Part shown: piece by piece, positions 11,341 to 19,540 of the stretch | Numbering within the stretch: position 1 is the stretch's first letter | Layout of the letters: each line of letters starts with the position of its first letter | Origin: Allolobophora icterica | Taxonomy: Eukaryota > Annelida > Clitellata > Crassiclitellata > Lumbricidae | DNA length: 64,000 nt | Direction of reading: 5' to 3' | Assembly (NCBI GenBank): GCA_963556255.1 | Contig: OY744604.1 | Span: 75,076,736-75,140,735 of the forward strand | Translations under genes and position numbers: made by a program | The notes under the pieces: generated by a model | The model's input: the letters and a program-made list of their open reading frames with translations, nothing else | Database searches by the model: none | Told to the model about the DNA's origin: nothing

Positions 11341-12042
11341 TTATTCTTGTGCGTAGAAAAGACGTCTTTGTCTAGCGAATCGATCGATGACTATGACGTC
11401 GTTTACTTTTACCTGAATAGAGGGCTTAGCTCCGATATAGATATTATCGATTTTAATATCGCAAACGACTTTACAACGCGTTTTTATGAGAGTTTTAGGA
11501 TCGATCGGCTCATCGTCTGAATCGTAAAATCCTGTAGTTATCTTAGGCGGTACATCCGGATTTCTTGATTTTTCATAGGCAGTTAAAAGTTTCGGATATA
11601 GAGTAGGAGGTATATCGGAAAGGATTTTACCTTTCTCTTTCTTTCTGTAAAAAATATCCATTTGATCAACATCCGCATCCATCTCGTATTTATTAAGCGC
11701 GTCTTTCACATCAGATTTTTTAAGATGTTCTTTTACCAGTTTTAAACACGATTCAAAAATTTCAATCGTTTTCGCTTCGTCTTCGGTTTGGCCTATCATT
11801 CTATCATACATGTTTAATGGTAAAGAATACGAGTCTAACAGACCCGTTTGTGAAGATTGATTTTCTTGAATCCCATAAGAATATAGCGGTGGGGTTTTTA
11901 TAGATATTTTATCGATTGTCCCGTCGTCGTATCTGTACTTTAGAAATATGCGTTGAAATTTCCTTTCGGTGGGAGTAGTCATTTTTGTAACGTCTTCGAA
12001 AATAACATTATTAATATCAAAGTTTTTCCATGTGATTGCCAT
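11341..12042 (-). CDS. Putative ssDNA-binding-like protein (DUF5871-like), 233 aa
   Basis: I cannot name it with certainty. The pattern of an N-terminal ITPP/TPPLYSYGIQE-type strand, YSLPLNMYD, a charged helical middle (about 95-140) and C-terminal beta strands ending VNDVIVIDRF resembles single-strand-binding-like (DUF5871) proteins of large DNA viruses and some Polintons. It would coat DNA during protein-primed replication. It is the terminal gene on the left, transcribed toward the TIR, with its start 65 bp beyond the integrase stop and preceded by ATAATAAAAG on its strand. No counterpart was found in element 2. The ORF itself is secure; the function is inferred. Confidence 0.6.
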   Translation of the reverse strand: MAITWKNFDINNVIFEDVTKMTTPTERKFQRIFLKYRYDDGTIDKISIKTPPLYSYGIQENQSSQTGLLDSYSLPLNMYDRMIGQTEDEAKTIEIFESCLKLVKEHLKKSDVKDALNKYEMDADVDQMDIFYRKKEKGKILSDIPPTLYPKLLTAYEKSRNPDVPPKITTGFYDSDDEPIDPKTLIKTRCKVVCDIKIDNIYIGAKPSIQVKVNDVIVIDRFARQRRLFYAQE

Positions 12043-12107
12043 AGTATCTCTTTTATTATATGTATATTATTTTCTTTAAGTCGTAATAACATTTCTGAAT
12101 AATCGTT

Positions 12108-13041
12108 TCACAATGTCATCAAGTTATCGTTATCGACCCAAGAATTGAACGAGTCTGGATATCCTAACCATTTAACGAATGATTTCTTCCCGCGTTTTCT
12201 AATCACTTTTTCGATCCTAAATATTTCTTGAGTCGTCTTCTGTAGCTCCTGTTCATAGAATGAGCCTTGTATCTCCTCACCGTTAGAATCAGTAATCTTA
12301 TAAGTTGCTGGATTTGTATACTGAACTTGCGCAATTGTGAACATTTCCTCAGTCCATCTAGGTGCATATCCTTTTTCAAATATGTTTTTCTTCTTCGTTA
12401 TTCTAACTTTATCGCCTACTGAGAACATAGGCTTAATAGGTTCTGAAATTTCATCACCGTACAAATTCAACCATACAGTCTTTTCATTCGTTTTCATACT
12501 AGCCTTAGCGGGAGTCATTTTGATGGAAGAATGTCTTGTATTGTTGTAATTACTGACCATTCCGTCTAAAACGTCGATATATCTTCTCGTTGAATTAGCT
12601 GTAAAGTACTTAAACATTTTATCTTTCATCGTCCTATTCCATCTCTCGACCACGCAAGATTTTTCTTCGTTCTCCGTAGAGTATAACCCAACCAAACTCT
12701 TTACGTCTTTATTATAGAACTCTTTGCCCATATCTACCCATAATTTAACGGGCTTTCGTCCACTCCCGAGTATCTTCGCGAAGCCGCTAGCTGTAGATTT
12801 CCCACTCTTATCATTCAATGGCATAATCCATCCGTACTTAGAAAAGACGTCTATTACGGTTAACAGGTATTTCACACCATCGTTATCTTTAGAGAATGCT
12901 TGCATATCGACTAAATCAGCCGCCCATATCTCATCTATCCCACTAACATACACCTTCCGTTTTCTAAAATGCCTTACTACTGGTTTATGTAGTTCATCCG
13001 CGAGCTCGTCGGTCCATTTCGGGTCGGGTTGTAATTTTAAG
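12108..13041 (-). CDS. INT: Integrase (DDE, retroviral type) with C-terminal chromodomain
   Basis: The ORF from its first ATG (12953) gives 281 aa, but the homologous reading frame stays open upstream to about 13041 (KWTDELADELHKP, RHFRKRKVYVSG), matching element 2. Catalytic residues counted from that ATG: D13 (WAADLVDM), D74 (LWVDMGKEF), E103 (VVERWNRTMK). A beta-rich DNA-binding segment follows, then a chromodomain (about 243-281, FRIEKVIRKRG, FVKWLGYP, SWVDNDNL) that would tether integration to modified histones. The upstream gene 13037-13552 is in another frame; see the frame-change entry. It acts in the nucleus, joining TIR ends to target DNA with 6-bp staggered cuts. Confidence 0.93.
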
Positions 13042-13552
13042 CTTTTTTTAAACCTAACCCGAGACTCGCTTTAGTAGATAGTATAGGCTTGACTATAGCC
13101 CTCTCTATACGTTCTCGTAGGCTTGGATTAGGAATATTATTCAAATCATTAATCATCGCTCTATCGGCTACATTCCTAGCAGCCGTATCAGTGTGCTGGT
13201 TGTAAGCTAAATCATGAATATACGCGGCACTATCAACCCTATCAACGGGTTTAGACCACTCTTTTGGAGTTCCATCAGGATTCAACCGCATATCTAGTCT
13301 AGTTCCTGGTCCTGTAAACTGATGGCCTGGTAAATGCATCTCACCCGGGAATTTAGCCCATGGCAACTTAATACCGCTGGTTACTGAATTTAGAGATCCA
13401 ACTAGATCGCCGCCTTGTGCCGCTTTCACGAATTGAGTCTTGGTTTTCCCGCATACAACGCATGTGCCTCTGAGCATCGACCTCCCATTCTTCGTTATAA
13501 CGGTCTGTACATTTTTAGTTTTAGTATGATTTTTGCATTTTACGCAATACAT
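13037..13552 (-). CDS. Zinc ribbon plus parvovirus-type phospholipase A2 domain protein, 171 aa
   Basis: The N-terminus has a four-cysteine zinc ribbon (C3, C6, C31, C34; DUF5679-like). Residues about 71-140 carry a parvoviral VP1-type phospholipase A2 signature: calcium loop FTGPGT (G81-P82-G83) and catalytic HDLAY (H113, D114, Y117) after a KPVDRVD lead-in. In parvoviruses this domain breaches the endosome membrane during entry, and the same role is inferred here. The ORF stops 3 nt after a TTTAAAAAAAG run. The integrase continues in the -1 frame from that run. In element 2 the same domains form one protein with the integrase. The start is at 13550-13552, 30 bp from the divergent ATPase start. 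Confidence 0.88.
   Translation of the reverse strand: MYCVKCKNHTKTKNVQTVITKNGRSMLRGTCVVCGKTKTQFVKAAQGGDLVGSLNSVTSGIKLPWAKFPGEMHLPGHQFTGPGTRLDMRLNPDGTPKEWSKPVDRVDSAAYIHDLAYNQHTDTAARNVADRAMINDLNNIPNPSLRERIERAIVKPILSTKASLGLGLKKA
13042..13052 (-). other. TTTAAAAAAAG frame-change site between PLA2 and integrase
   Basis: On the minus strand the PLA2 frame reads GGT TTA AAA AAA GCT TAA. A slip of -1 on T-TTA-AAA (an X-XXY-YYZ heptamer) enters the integrase frame, which is open from here to the integrase stop. Either a programmed frameshift or a homopolymer indel explains it. Confidence 0.55.
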
Positions 13553-13582
13553 CCTTTTTAAGAATAACGAGATATATTTAAA
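13553..13582. promoter_or_regulatory. 30-bp divergent promoter between PLA2/integrase and ATPase
   Basis: Only 30 bases separate the two start codons. The plus side has GATATATTTAAAATGG and the minus side TTCTTAAAAAGGATG. Element 2 has a 35-bp spacer in the same place (50154-50188). Confidence 0.6.
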
Positions 13583-14359
13583 ATGGAAGTCGAAAATCTT
13601 TCGTGGAACGGCGCGCTATCTAAGAGATTCAATAATCCTCTTTTACCGAAAAGCATAAGAGGATTAATTGTAGGAAAGTCTGGGTGTGGTAAGACTACAT
13701 TACTGTTGAACTTACTTATACAACCTGGGTGGTTAGATTACAACAATCTACAAATATTCGGTCGGTCTCTCTTTCAACCAGAGTATAAAATTTTGAAAAA
13801 AGCATTTGAACAAAAGCTACCTAAAGAATTCATAGTCGAGTTATTCGATGGCCAAGATGGGATTATAGAAGAAAATCTTTCACCAGCAGTTGTAGTTGAG
13901 GATATGGCTAACTACCTGAATAAGAAATCCGATATATCTTCCAAGTTCTTTGAATCGGCCGAAGACGTACCAGACCCGCGAGACTTGGATCCGGAGGAGA
14001 AGCACCTAATGATATTTGATGATTTGCAGCTAGAAAAGCAGAATTTATGCGAGGCCTACTACATCCGAGGAAGGCACAGCAATGTTGACAGCATTTATCT
14101 CGCTCAAAATTATTTTAAATTGCCGCGGCAGACGATTAGAGAGAATGCAAACTTTATCTGTTTGTTTCCGCAAGACCAGAAAAATATTAATCATATATAC
14201 GACAATCACGCGAGTACGGACATGTCTAAGGACGAGTTTAAGAAACTATGTCAAAGAGCCTGGAAGCGGCGTCATGGTTTTGTAGTAATAGACCAGACTA
14301 GTGATAAAAATAACGGCAAGTATAGATGCGGCTTCGATGAATTCTATATTCCGCTATAA
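13583..14359 (+). CDS. ATP: Genome packaging ATPase (FtsK/HerA, A32-like), 258 aa
   Basis: Motor that pumps DNA into the capsid. Walker A GKSGCGKTT at residues 31-39, Walker B LMIFDD at 142-147, then IRGRHSNVDS and LAQNYFKLPRQTIRENAN, the sensor/arginine-containing block typical of A32-like ATPases of Polintons and large DNA viruses. First gene of the rightward capsid block. The start is preceded by ATATTTAAAATG. The element 2 homologue (50189-50968) is almost the same length. Confidence 0.95.
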   Translation: MEVENLSWNGALSKRFNNPLLPKSIRGLIVGKSGCGKTTLLLNLLIQPGWLDYNNLQIFGRSLFQPEYKILKKAFEQKLPKEFIVELFDGQDGIIEENLSPAVVVEDMANYLNKKSDISSKFFESAEDVPDPRDLDPEEKHLMIFDDLQLEKQNLCEAYYIRGRHSNVDSIYLAQNYFKLPRQTIRENANFICLFPQDQKNINHIYDNHASTDMSKDEFKKLCQRAWKRRHGFVVIDQTSDKNNGKYRCGFDEFYIPL

Positions 14360-14383
14360 ATAAATCTTTCGCTAATTTAAAAA

Positions 14384-15175
14384 ATGGAATCGAATCTACA
14401 AAAGATTGCGGACAATACCGAAAGGATCGCGCGTAACACGGAATCAAAGACATCGTTTTACATATTATTAAGCGAGAAGACTTCGAGAATAAGAACGCGG
14501 TTCAATCCGCTGATACAGTTCGATAGAGATAAAAGGTACGAGATGTCTTTAGTCAACTTAGAATCATATTTTTCCTTCCCGAATCTCGACGCGAATAACA
14601 ACAGCTTTTCGTATTCGCCGAATGGTGGGACTACGTGGGTTACTATACACATCCCCGAAGGCTGTTATGAAATTACCGATATTAACGAATACGTGCAGAG
14701 AAGCATGAAAGAAAAGGAGCATTACGATATGGTTAACAACGCATACGATATTACGATAGATGCAAACAGTAATACGTTGAAAACTGTTTTACATATAGCT
14801 GAAAATTACCTCGTTGATTTTGGGGAGTTGAATTCTATCGGGAAAGTCCTCGGTTTTAATAGCCAGCGTTATTCAGCGGGGTACCAAGAATCGGAGAATA
14901 TAGTAGACATAATGAGTGTTACTAGTCTGAGGGTTACGAGCGATATCGTCGGAGCGTCTTATAGTAACGGAACTACGGATAATATCATTTATTCCTTCTT
15001 CCCGAATGTAGGGCCCGGTTATAAGATTATCGAAACGCCTAGAAATTTGATATATCTTCCAATCACCCTATCCACTATTTCGTCAATGGAGACGACTCTC
15101 GTCGATCAGAATGGTAAACTAATTAATCTGCGAGGTGAGGAATTATCGATACGGTTTCATATTAGAGAAGCTTAA
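14384..15175 (+). CDS. Minor capsid / penton-like protein, 263 aa
   Basis: Homologue of the Polinton single jelly-roll minor capsid protein, which forms capsid vertices. N-terminal helix (ADNTERIARNTESK) followed by beta-rich sequence. Highly conserved with 51003-51794 in SLVNLESY, IPEGCYEITDINE, FFPNVGPGYKIIE and LINLRGEELSIRF. Assignment is by position and resemblance to known Polinton penton proteins, not by catalytic motifs. Starts 24 bp after the ATPase stop, with TTTAAAAAATG at the start. Confidence 0.75.
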   Translation: MESNLQKIADNTERIARNTESKTSFYILLSEKTSRIRTRFNPLIQFDRDKRYEMSLVNLESYFSFPNLDANNNSFSYSPNGGTTWVTIHIPEGCYEITDINEYVQRSMKEKEHYDMVNNAYDITIDANSNTLKTVLHIAENYLVDFGELNSIGKVLGFNSQRYSAGYQESENIVDIMSVTSLRVTSDIVGASYSNGTTDNIIYSFFPNVGPGYKIIETPRNLIYLPITLSTISSMETTLVDQNGKLINLRGEELSIRFHIREA

Positions 15176-15197
15176 AGTTTTTCTAGTTTTATATAAA

Positions 15198-15794
15198 ATG
15201 AGTCGATACACGAAGTTCAAAGTCAATGTTTCGGAAGGACAACGAGATAAAATTAAAAGATCGCTACAAGCGGGAACCGGTGTAAGCATCAAACTAAGTC
15301 ACAGCGATTTAGAGGGAGAGCACGAGTTAGCTTTTACCCAAGCACAGATCAATAAATTATTCAAAGCGTATCAGGCTGGGAAAGGTGTGACTCTAAAAAT
15401 GAGTAAAACCCAATTAATATATAACGCTAAAGTCGAAGGAGGGTTTATAGGCGCTATATTACCGTTTCTAGCAACTGCGGGTAAATTCCTACTAGGTAGC
15501 GTATTACCGAGCTTAGCAACGGGTGCATTAACAGGAATAGGCGCAGCGGCTGGTTCTAAAGTCATCGACAAAGTAACGGGTGGGGCTATATATCTCAATA
15601 CTAGAGGTAAAAACTATAAGATAGTGCAACAAGGGCAGGGCTTATATTTGAAGCCATATCAAGGATCTGGATTAAACGGTCTGGGAGAAGGCCTGTATCT
15701 GAAGAGAGGTAATGCGTTCGTAAATGGGGAAGGACTTATACTAGGACCAGATTCACCGTTTAAAAACATTCCGCTTCTCGGATTGTTGCTTTAA
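15198..15794 (+). CDS. pX-like virion protein with hydrophobic core, 198 aa
   Basis: Start chosen at ATG 15198, inside ATATAAAATG and aligned with element 2 (51847), although the frame is open upstream. The N-terminal half has two copies of an AGTG/AGKG ... K(L/M)S motif (GTGVSIKLSHSDL, GKGVTLKMSKTQL). The middle (about 75-125) is a glycine/alanine-rich hydrophobic stretch (GGFIGAILPFLATAG) reminiscent of adenovirus pX/pVI core peptides. The C-terminus repeats GLYLKP and GLYLKRG. Probably an inner capsid or membrane-active structural protein; the role is inferred. Confidence 0.65.
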   Translation: MSRYTKFKVNVSEGQRDKIKRSLQAGTGVSIKLSHSDLEGEHELAFTQAQINKLFKAYQAGKGVTLKMSKTQLIYNAKVEGGFIGAILPFLATAGKFLLGSVLPSLATGALTGIGAAAGSKVIDKVTGGAIYLNTRGKNYKIVQQGQGLYLKPYQGSGLNGLGEGLYLKRGNAFVNGEGLILGPDSPFKNIPLLGLLL

Positions 15795-15813
15795 AAATAA
15801 CATCGTATATAAA

Positions 15814-16230
15814 ATGTCTCTATTTCCGATTCATAAAATGGGGTGGACGAAACCTAAACATGTCCCAGAAAAAAGAACTCAACCGAGCTCCGTCAGGTGG
15901 CAGGCGTGTGAAGGTATGTGGGATGTGAAATATAGACCGCAAAGACAAATGGGTGGTATACGATGGGAGTTTTTTGCTCAAGAAGAGATAACTATTCAGC
16001 CGCAAGAAAATGTAGTTTTACCGTTAGGCTTGGGCGTCCGAATGACGAAAGGTTCGTGTAAAGTTTCACTCCATCCAGAATTTATAGAAGCGGGTTGTCG
16101 CCTGCTAAGCGATACCGTTACTGGGTTCGCGGAAGATATTTTACTAGATATTAAGAATTTTAACGACCTCGGAACGGTCGTCGTAAACGAAGGAGACGCG
16201 TTATGTTATGTGAATTACGAACGAAATTGA
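15814..16230 (+). CDS. dUTPase-fold-like protein without catalytic motifs, 138 aa
   Basis: The segment after residue 50 (FFAQEEITIQPQENVVLPLGLGVRM, IKNFNDLGTVVVNEGDALCYVNY) follows the strand order of trimeric dUTPases, including a GDALCYV end where dUTPases have GDRIAQL. The PRSS and uracil-binding (DxDYRG-type) motifs are missing, so it is probably structural or regulatory rather than an enzyme. The element 2 homologue is 52510-52911. It sits in the capsid gene block and starts within ATATAAAATG. Fold assignment is an inference. Confidence 0.5.
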   Translation: MSLFPIHKMGWTKPKHVPEKRTQPSSVRWQACEGMWDVKYRPQRQMGGIRWEFFAQEEITIQPQENVVLPLGLGVRMTKGSCKVSLHPEFIEAGCRLLSDTVTGFAEDILLDIKNFNDLGTVVVNEGDALCYVNYERN

Positions 16231-16262
16231 ATTCCATTTTAAAAAGTCTTCGGTATTATAAA

Positions 16263-16781
16263 ATGGAATCGAACAAAGCAGACTCCTATCGTCTTCAGAA
16301 AATATCTGAAATTCAACAGGAAATCTTACGAGAACGAGAAAAGAGAGACGTAATCTGTAAAAAATACCAAAAGAGCGTTAAAGTAGTCGAAGCGTTGGGA
16401 GGGTTGTTGACCCTTACATCTTCGGGGCTCGGTGTACTAGGCGTAACTTTTCTAAGTACCGTCGTTGCCGCACCCGCCGCTACCATCGTGGTATCTTTAT
16501 CCGCCGGAGCCGGAGCGCTATCTCTGGTATCTACCCAAGTCCGCCGAATACTATCGCTCCGACAAGAAAAACACGCAAAGATCAGGACTATAGCCGAAGG
16601 GAAACTCAATTCCATCAGCCATCTCGTTTCAAAATCCTTAGATGATAATATCATCTCGGACTCGGAATATTCCGTTATTCTGAGCGAGTTCGAGAAATTT
16701 AATCAGATGAAGGAAGAGGTTAGAAGTAAAACCACTATCAACGTAGATGAAGCGACGAAACGTTTTGGTAAAACGGATTGA
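16263..16781 (+). CDS. Two-transmembrane-segment protein, 172 aa
   Basis: Start at ATG 16263 (TATTATAAAATGG), matching the MES/MEN start of element 2. A charged N-terminal helix (RLQKISEIQQEILREREKR) is followed by about 50 hydrophobic residues (about 45-95: GGLLTLTSSGLGVLGVTFLSTVVAAPAATIVVSLSAGAGAL), which could span a membrane twice. A charged C-terminal helix region with KLNSISHLVSKSL and YSVILSEFEKFN is well conserved in element 2. No family function known to me. Could be an inner-membrane or membrane-remodelling virion protein. Confidence 0.7.
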   Translation: MESNKADSYRLQKISEIQQEILREREKRDVICKKYQKSVKVVEALGGLLTLTSSGLGVLGVTFLSTVVAAPAATIVVSLSAGAGALSLVSTQVRRILSLRQEKHAKIRTIAEGKLNSISHLVSKSLDDNIISDSEYSVILSEFEKFNQMKEEVRSKTTINVDEATKRFGKTD

Positions 16782-16860
16782 ATACGAAACGAACGTTTAT
16801 TTACGTTTTTACGTTTTGGTAAAACGGATTGAATATAAAACGAACGTTTATTTACGTTTA
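16760..16860 (+). repeat. 51-bp tandem duplication with ACGTTT iterations
   Basis: Two near-identical units start at 16760 and 16811 and span the stop codon of the preceding gene. They contain repeated ACGTTT / AACGTT words. Element 2 has differently sequenced ACGTTCGAA iterations at the same gene junction (53450-53520). Confidence 0.85.
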
Positions 16861-16883
16861 AATATTATGTTTCCAACTTAAAA

Positions 16884-17765
16884 ATGTCGTTTCTAAAAAT
16901 TGAGGACCCAGCCAAACGTGACTTTATAGTTGAGAAGTTTCTCAAGCTGAAGCAAAACATTAGACAAGATTCGTTATCCGAGAAATTAGGAGACGTGTCT
17001 CTTCAGCGGGAATTAACGAAAGCGTACAAACCGATAATCGACTCGCAGTCTGGAATATCTAAAGAGTTAGGTACGATAAAAGAGAACTCTAAGTTAACGG
17101 CTGAAGCGCTTCGTGCTTTGCCAGCATCGATATCGACGTCGTTGAAAGCGATTCAATTCCCGCAGTATCCATCGATAAAAGCGTTCGAGGACGATCCCGT
17201 TTCAGATATTAGAACTTTAGAATTAGGCGATATCGCTACAAAATATTTAAAAGAATACGCCTCGGACAAGAAGGAGACGGATACGACCTTCGGAATACGC
17301 TCAAAAGATGGAGGGTTTTTCATCGGGAACAGCCCAATCTCGATCGAAGGAGATGATGTAACGGTTGGTGATAACACCTACAAGGGGACTCCAGGGCTGT
17401 GGGAATTAATGACGAGGAAGAAACCAGACAAGACGATATACAGTCAAAACGATCTGGATGAGTACGAGGAAATTCTTGATTTGACGGGTGCCTTGTATAC
17501 GCAGAAAAATCCTAATAAGCCTAGATCGTCTAGAGGTTCAAAATATAATGAAATCATTAAGCCGATGCGGGCTCCAAAAGGTGAGGGGGTTGTAGTTCTC
17601 CCGCAAGACCCTAATGCGCTAGTGGAAATGTTAGCACTACGAATGGCTAGCTTCAGAGCGGGGAATACGGGCTTAAGAAACGAGATAGTCGGGATCGGTG
17701 ACGAGTTACGTCGACAAAAAGCGATAGATGAGGTATACTATAAAAATTTAATGATGCAATTATAA
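16884..17765 (+). CDS. DUF8207-like conserved Polinton protein, 293 aa
   Basis: Conserved in many animal Polintons but of unknown function. N-terminus MSFLKIEDPAKRDFIVE, central alpha-helical part, and a compact motif SPISIEGDDVTVGDNTYKGTPGLWEL (about 150-178) characteristic of DUF8207. C-terminal QDPNALVEMLALRMAS and GNTGLRNEIVGIGDEL. Located between the ACGTTT repeat and a small basic protein gene that starts one base after this stop. The element 2 homologue (53558-54478) is 306 aa. Probably a virion or assembly factor, by position. Confidence 0.75.
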   Translation: MSFLKIEDPAKRDFIVEKFLKLKQNIRQDSLSEKLGDVSLQRELTKAYKPIIDSQSGISKELGTIKENSKLTAEALRALPASISTSLKAIQFPQYPSIKAFEDDPVSDIRTLELGDIATKYLKEYASDKKETDTTFGIRSKDGGFFIGNSPISIEGDDVTVGDNTYKGTPGLWELMTRKKPDKTIYSQNDLDEYEEILDLTGALYTQKNPNKPRSSRGSKYNEIIKPMRAPKGEGVVVLPQDPNALVEMLALRMASFRAGNTGLRNEIVGIGDELRRQKAIDEVYYKNLMMQL

Positions 17766-17766
17766 A

Positions 17767-18180
17767 ATGATTATCGTAACGAAGAGAAGATTTACTAAAA
17801 GATACGTCGTAGGAGGCGCAGGGATATTTGACACGATGTCGGGATTTTTCAAAAGAATGTTAACCTCAAACGTTGCAAGACAGGTAGCAGCAACCGCGGT
17901 AAGTGCGGGAAAAGAGGCTGCAACGGAGATTGGTAAAAAGGCTATAGATGCTGGAAAGACCCTCGCTATTAATATGGGAAAGCGATTGGTTGATAAAGCA
18001 ACCGCTAAAATGTCGGCACCTCCCTATGAAAATACGACGCTTAGTCAAAAGAGTATGGAAACGTTACAGAATTTAATAATTCCTCACCCTTCGATGAATA
18101 TAAATAATTTACTGTCCGGTACTGGCGGCGCTATATCGATCCGAGATTTGGCGCGCGGATCTGGAATGAAGTGGGCTTAA
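17767..18180 (+). CDS. Small basic amphipathic (core/pVI-like?) protein, 137 aa
   Basis: Begins MIIVTKRRFTKRYVVGGAGIFD. Residues about 35-80 are a run of Ala/Lys/Gly heptads (SAGKEAATEIGKKAIDAGKT), probably a long amphipathic helix. The C-terminus has a short conserved NINNL and SIRDLAR. The gene starts one base after the previous stop; the stop TAA forms part of the TATAAAATG start motif. Element 2 homologue 54481-55011. Basic charge and position next to the MCP suggest a DNA- or membrane-binding virion protein, analogous to adenovirus core or pVI proteins; not proven. Confidence 0.65.
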   Translation: MIIVTKRRFTKRYVVGGAGIFDTMSGFFKRMLTSNVARQVAATAVSAGKEAATEIGKKAIDAGKTLAINMGKRLVDKATAKMSAPPYENTTLSQKSMETLQNLIIPHPSMNINNLLSGTGGAISIRDLARGSGMKWA

Positions 18181-18204
18181 AAAAATATCTTACCGTATTA
18201 AAAA

Positions 18205-19512
18205 ATGCAATCAGATATTCTAAGATTTACCGAAAATACCCTCATAGATGAGGGAATTGAGAAATACGAAGTTCACGACTATGAACCGGTGTCTGGAACG
18301 AATCTAAACACAGCTGGAGATATTCGTATAAATATCGAGCTTCAAGATTTGTTCAGCCACCCCTCCGAGTCGTACCTGCTTTTCGAGGGTAGACTGACTA
18401 AAGCGGATAATACCGCATACGTTAATGCAGACGTTGTGGGTTTAGCTAACAATGGACTGATGCATCTCTTCAGCCAGATATCCTATTCCCTATCGAGTCA
18501 AGAAATAGAAACCGTGTTTAATCCAGGACAAGCGACAACTATGCTGGGCTTGCTGAAATATCCTAACGACTTCGCTCTCGCACAAGGACTTAACCAATTA
18601 TGGACTAAAGACACCGCGGCGACTGCTGCTATTGCCGATAACATAGGATTTGCGATAAGACAATCGTATCTCATTCGGAAACCGGATGCAAAGGGCACAT
18701 TCAGCTTCATCGTGCCTCTAAAGCACATTTTCGGATTCTGCGAGGACTACGATAAAGTCGTGTACGGTATGAAGCAGACTCTAACGCTCGTTCGCAAATC
18801 GGACGACGACGCTATCTTTAGAGCTCGCGGTGCCGACGATGCGGCTACTGCGGCGGCGAGGGGTAAAGTCGTCTTTAGTAAAATTTCATGGTTTATGCCT
18901 CACGTGATTGCGTCTGATATGGAAAGAATGCAGCTGTATCAAACGATCGAAGCGAAGACAACGGTACCAGTAGCCTATCGAGCCCATTTTTGCGATACTA
19001 TAACGGTTCCTCAATCTACGACATTTAGCTGGCGACTTAGCGTAAAGACGGCATCAGAAAAACCTAGGTACATCATTGTCGGATTTCAAACTGATCGAAG
19101 CGGTAACCAACTAGCTAATCCATCAATTTTCGATCATTGCGATATCAAGAACGTGTACGCGATGTTGAACCAGGACAAATATCCGGCATGCGATTACAAC
19201 CTATCATTCCCGAATCAACAGTTTTCGAGAGCTTACAGAGACGCCGCTACTTTTAGCGAAAAATTCTACGGAATGGACCAGTTGATAACTCAGAGCAACA
19301 TCACTCCAGCCGACTACAAAGACTTATACCCGCTTTTCGTTTTGGATGTAAGTAAACAATCGGAAAGACTAAAATCGTCGGTTGTAGACGTTCAGATCAA
19401 GGCTACCTTCAATGCCGCGGTCCCAGCTGGAACTGAAGCTTACGCACTCGTCATTTCGGATAAGTTGTTAAAATTCCAATCAGATGGACAGAAGATGAGC
19501 GTAGTATATTAA
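18205..19512 (+). CDS. MCP: Major capsid protein, double jelly-roll (hexon-like), 435 aa
   Basis: Length and sequence fit the Polinton/adintovirus double jelly-roll major capsid protein. Recognisable blocks: LFSHPSESYLLFEGRL, MHLFSQISYSLS, FNPGQATTMLGLLKYPNDF, FSFIVPLKHIFGF, FMPHVI, TFSWRLSVKT, NYNLSFPNQQFSRAYR, EKFYGMDQLITQSNI. It would build the trimeric capsomers. The open frame is intact here, whereas element 2 carries a frameshift. Starts within ATTAAAAAATG and is followed 28 bp later by the SAP gene. Confidence 0.93.
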   Translation: MQSDILRFTENTLIDEGIEKYEVHDYEPVSGTNLNTAGDIRINIELQDLFSHPSESYLLFEGRLTKADNTAYVNADVVGLANNGLMHLFSQISYSLSSQEIETVFNPGQATTMLGLLKYPNDFALAQGLNQLWTKDTAATAAIADNIGFAIRQSYLIRKPDAKGTFSFIVPLKHIFGFCEDYDKVVYGMKQTLTLVRKSDDDAIFRARGADDAATAAARGKVVFSKISWFMPHVIASDMERMQLYQTIEAKTTVPVAYRAHFCDTITVPQSTTFSWRLSVKTASEKPRYIIVGFQTDRSGNQLANPSIFDHCDIKNVYAMLNQDKYPACDYNLSFPNQQFSRAYRDAATFSEKFYGMDQLITQSNITPADYKDLYPLFVLDVSKQSERLKSSVVDVQIKATFNAAVPAGTEAYALVISDKLLKFQSDGQKMSVVY

Positions 19513-19540
19513 AGAAACTATTTTCTAATATAAAAAGAAC

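Noticed and set aside
12108..12953. Integrase as part of a Gypsy/chromovirus retrotransposon
   Set aside because: No reverse transcriptase, RNase H, gag or LTR nearby; PolB and capsid genes share the element.
13583..19512. Rightward gene block as bacterial prophage or contamination
   Set aside because: Chromodomain integrase, Polinton TIR and target duplication, adenain-like protease and flanking animal exons show an animal Polinton.
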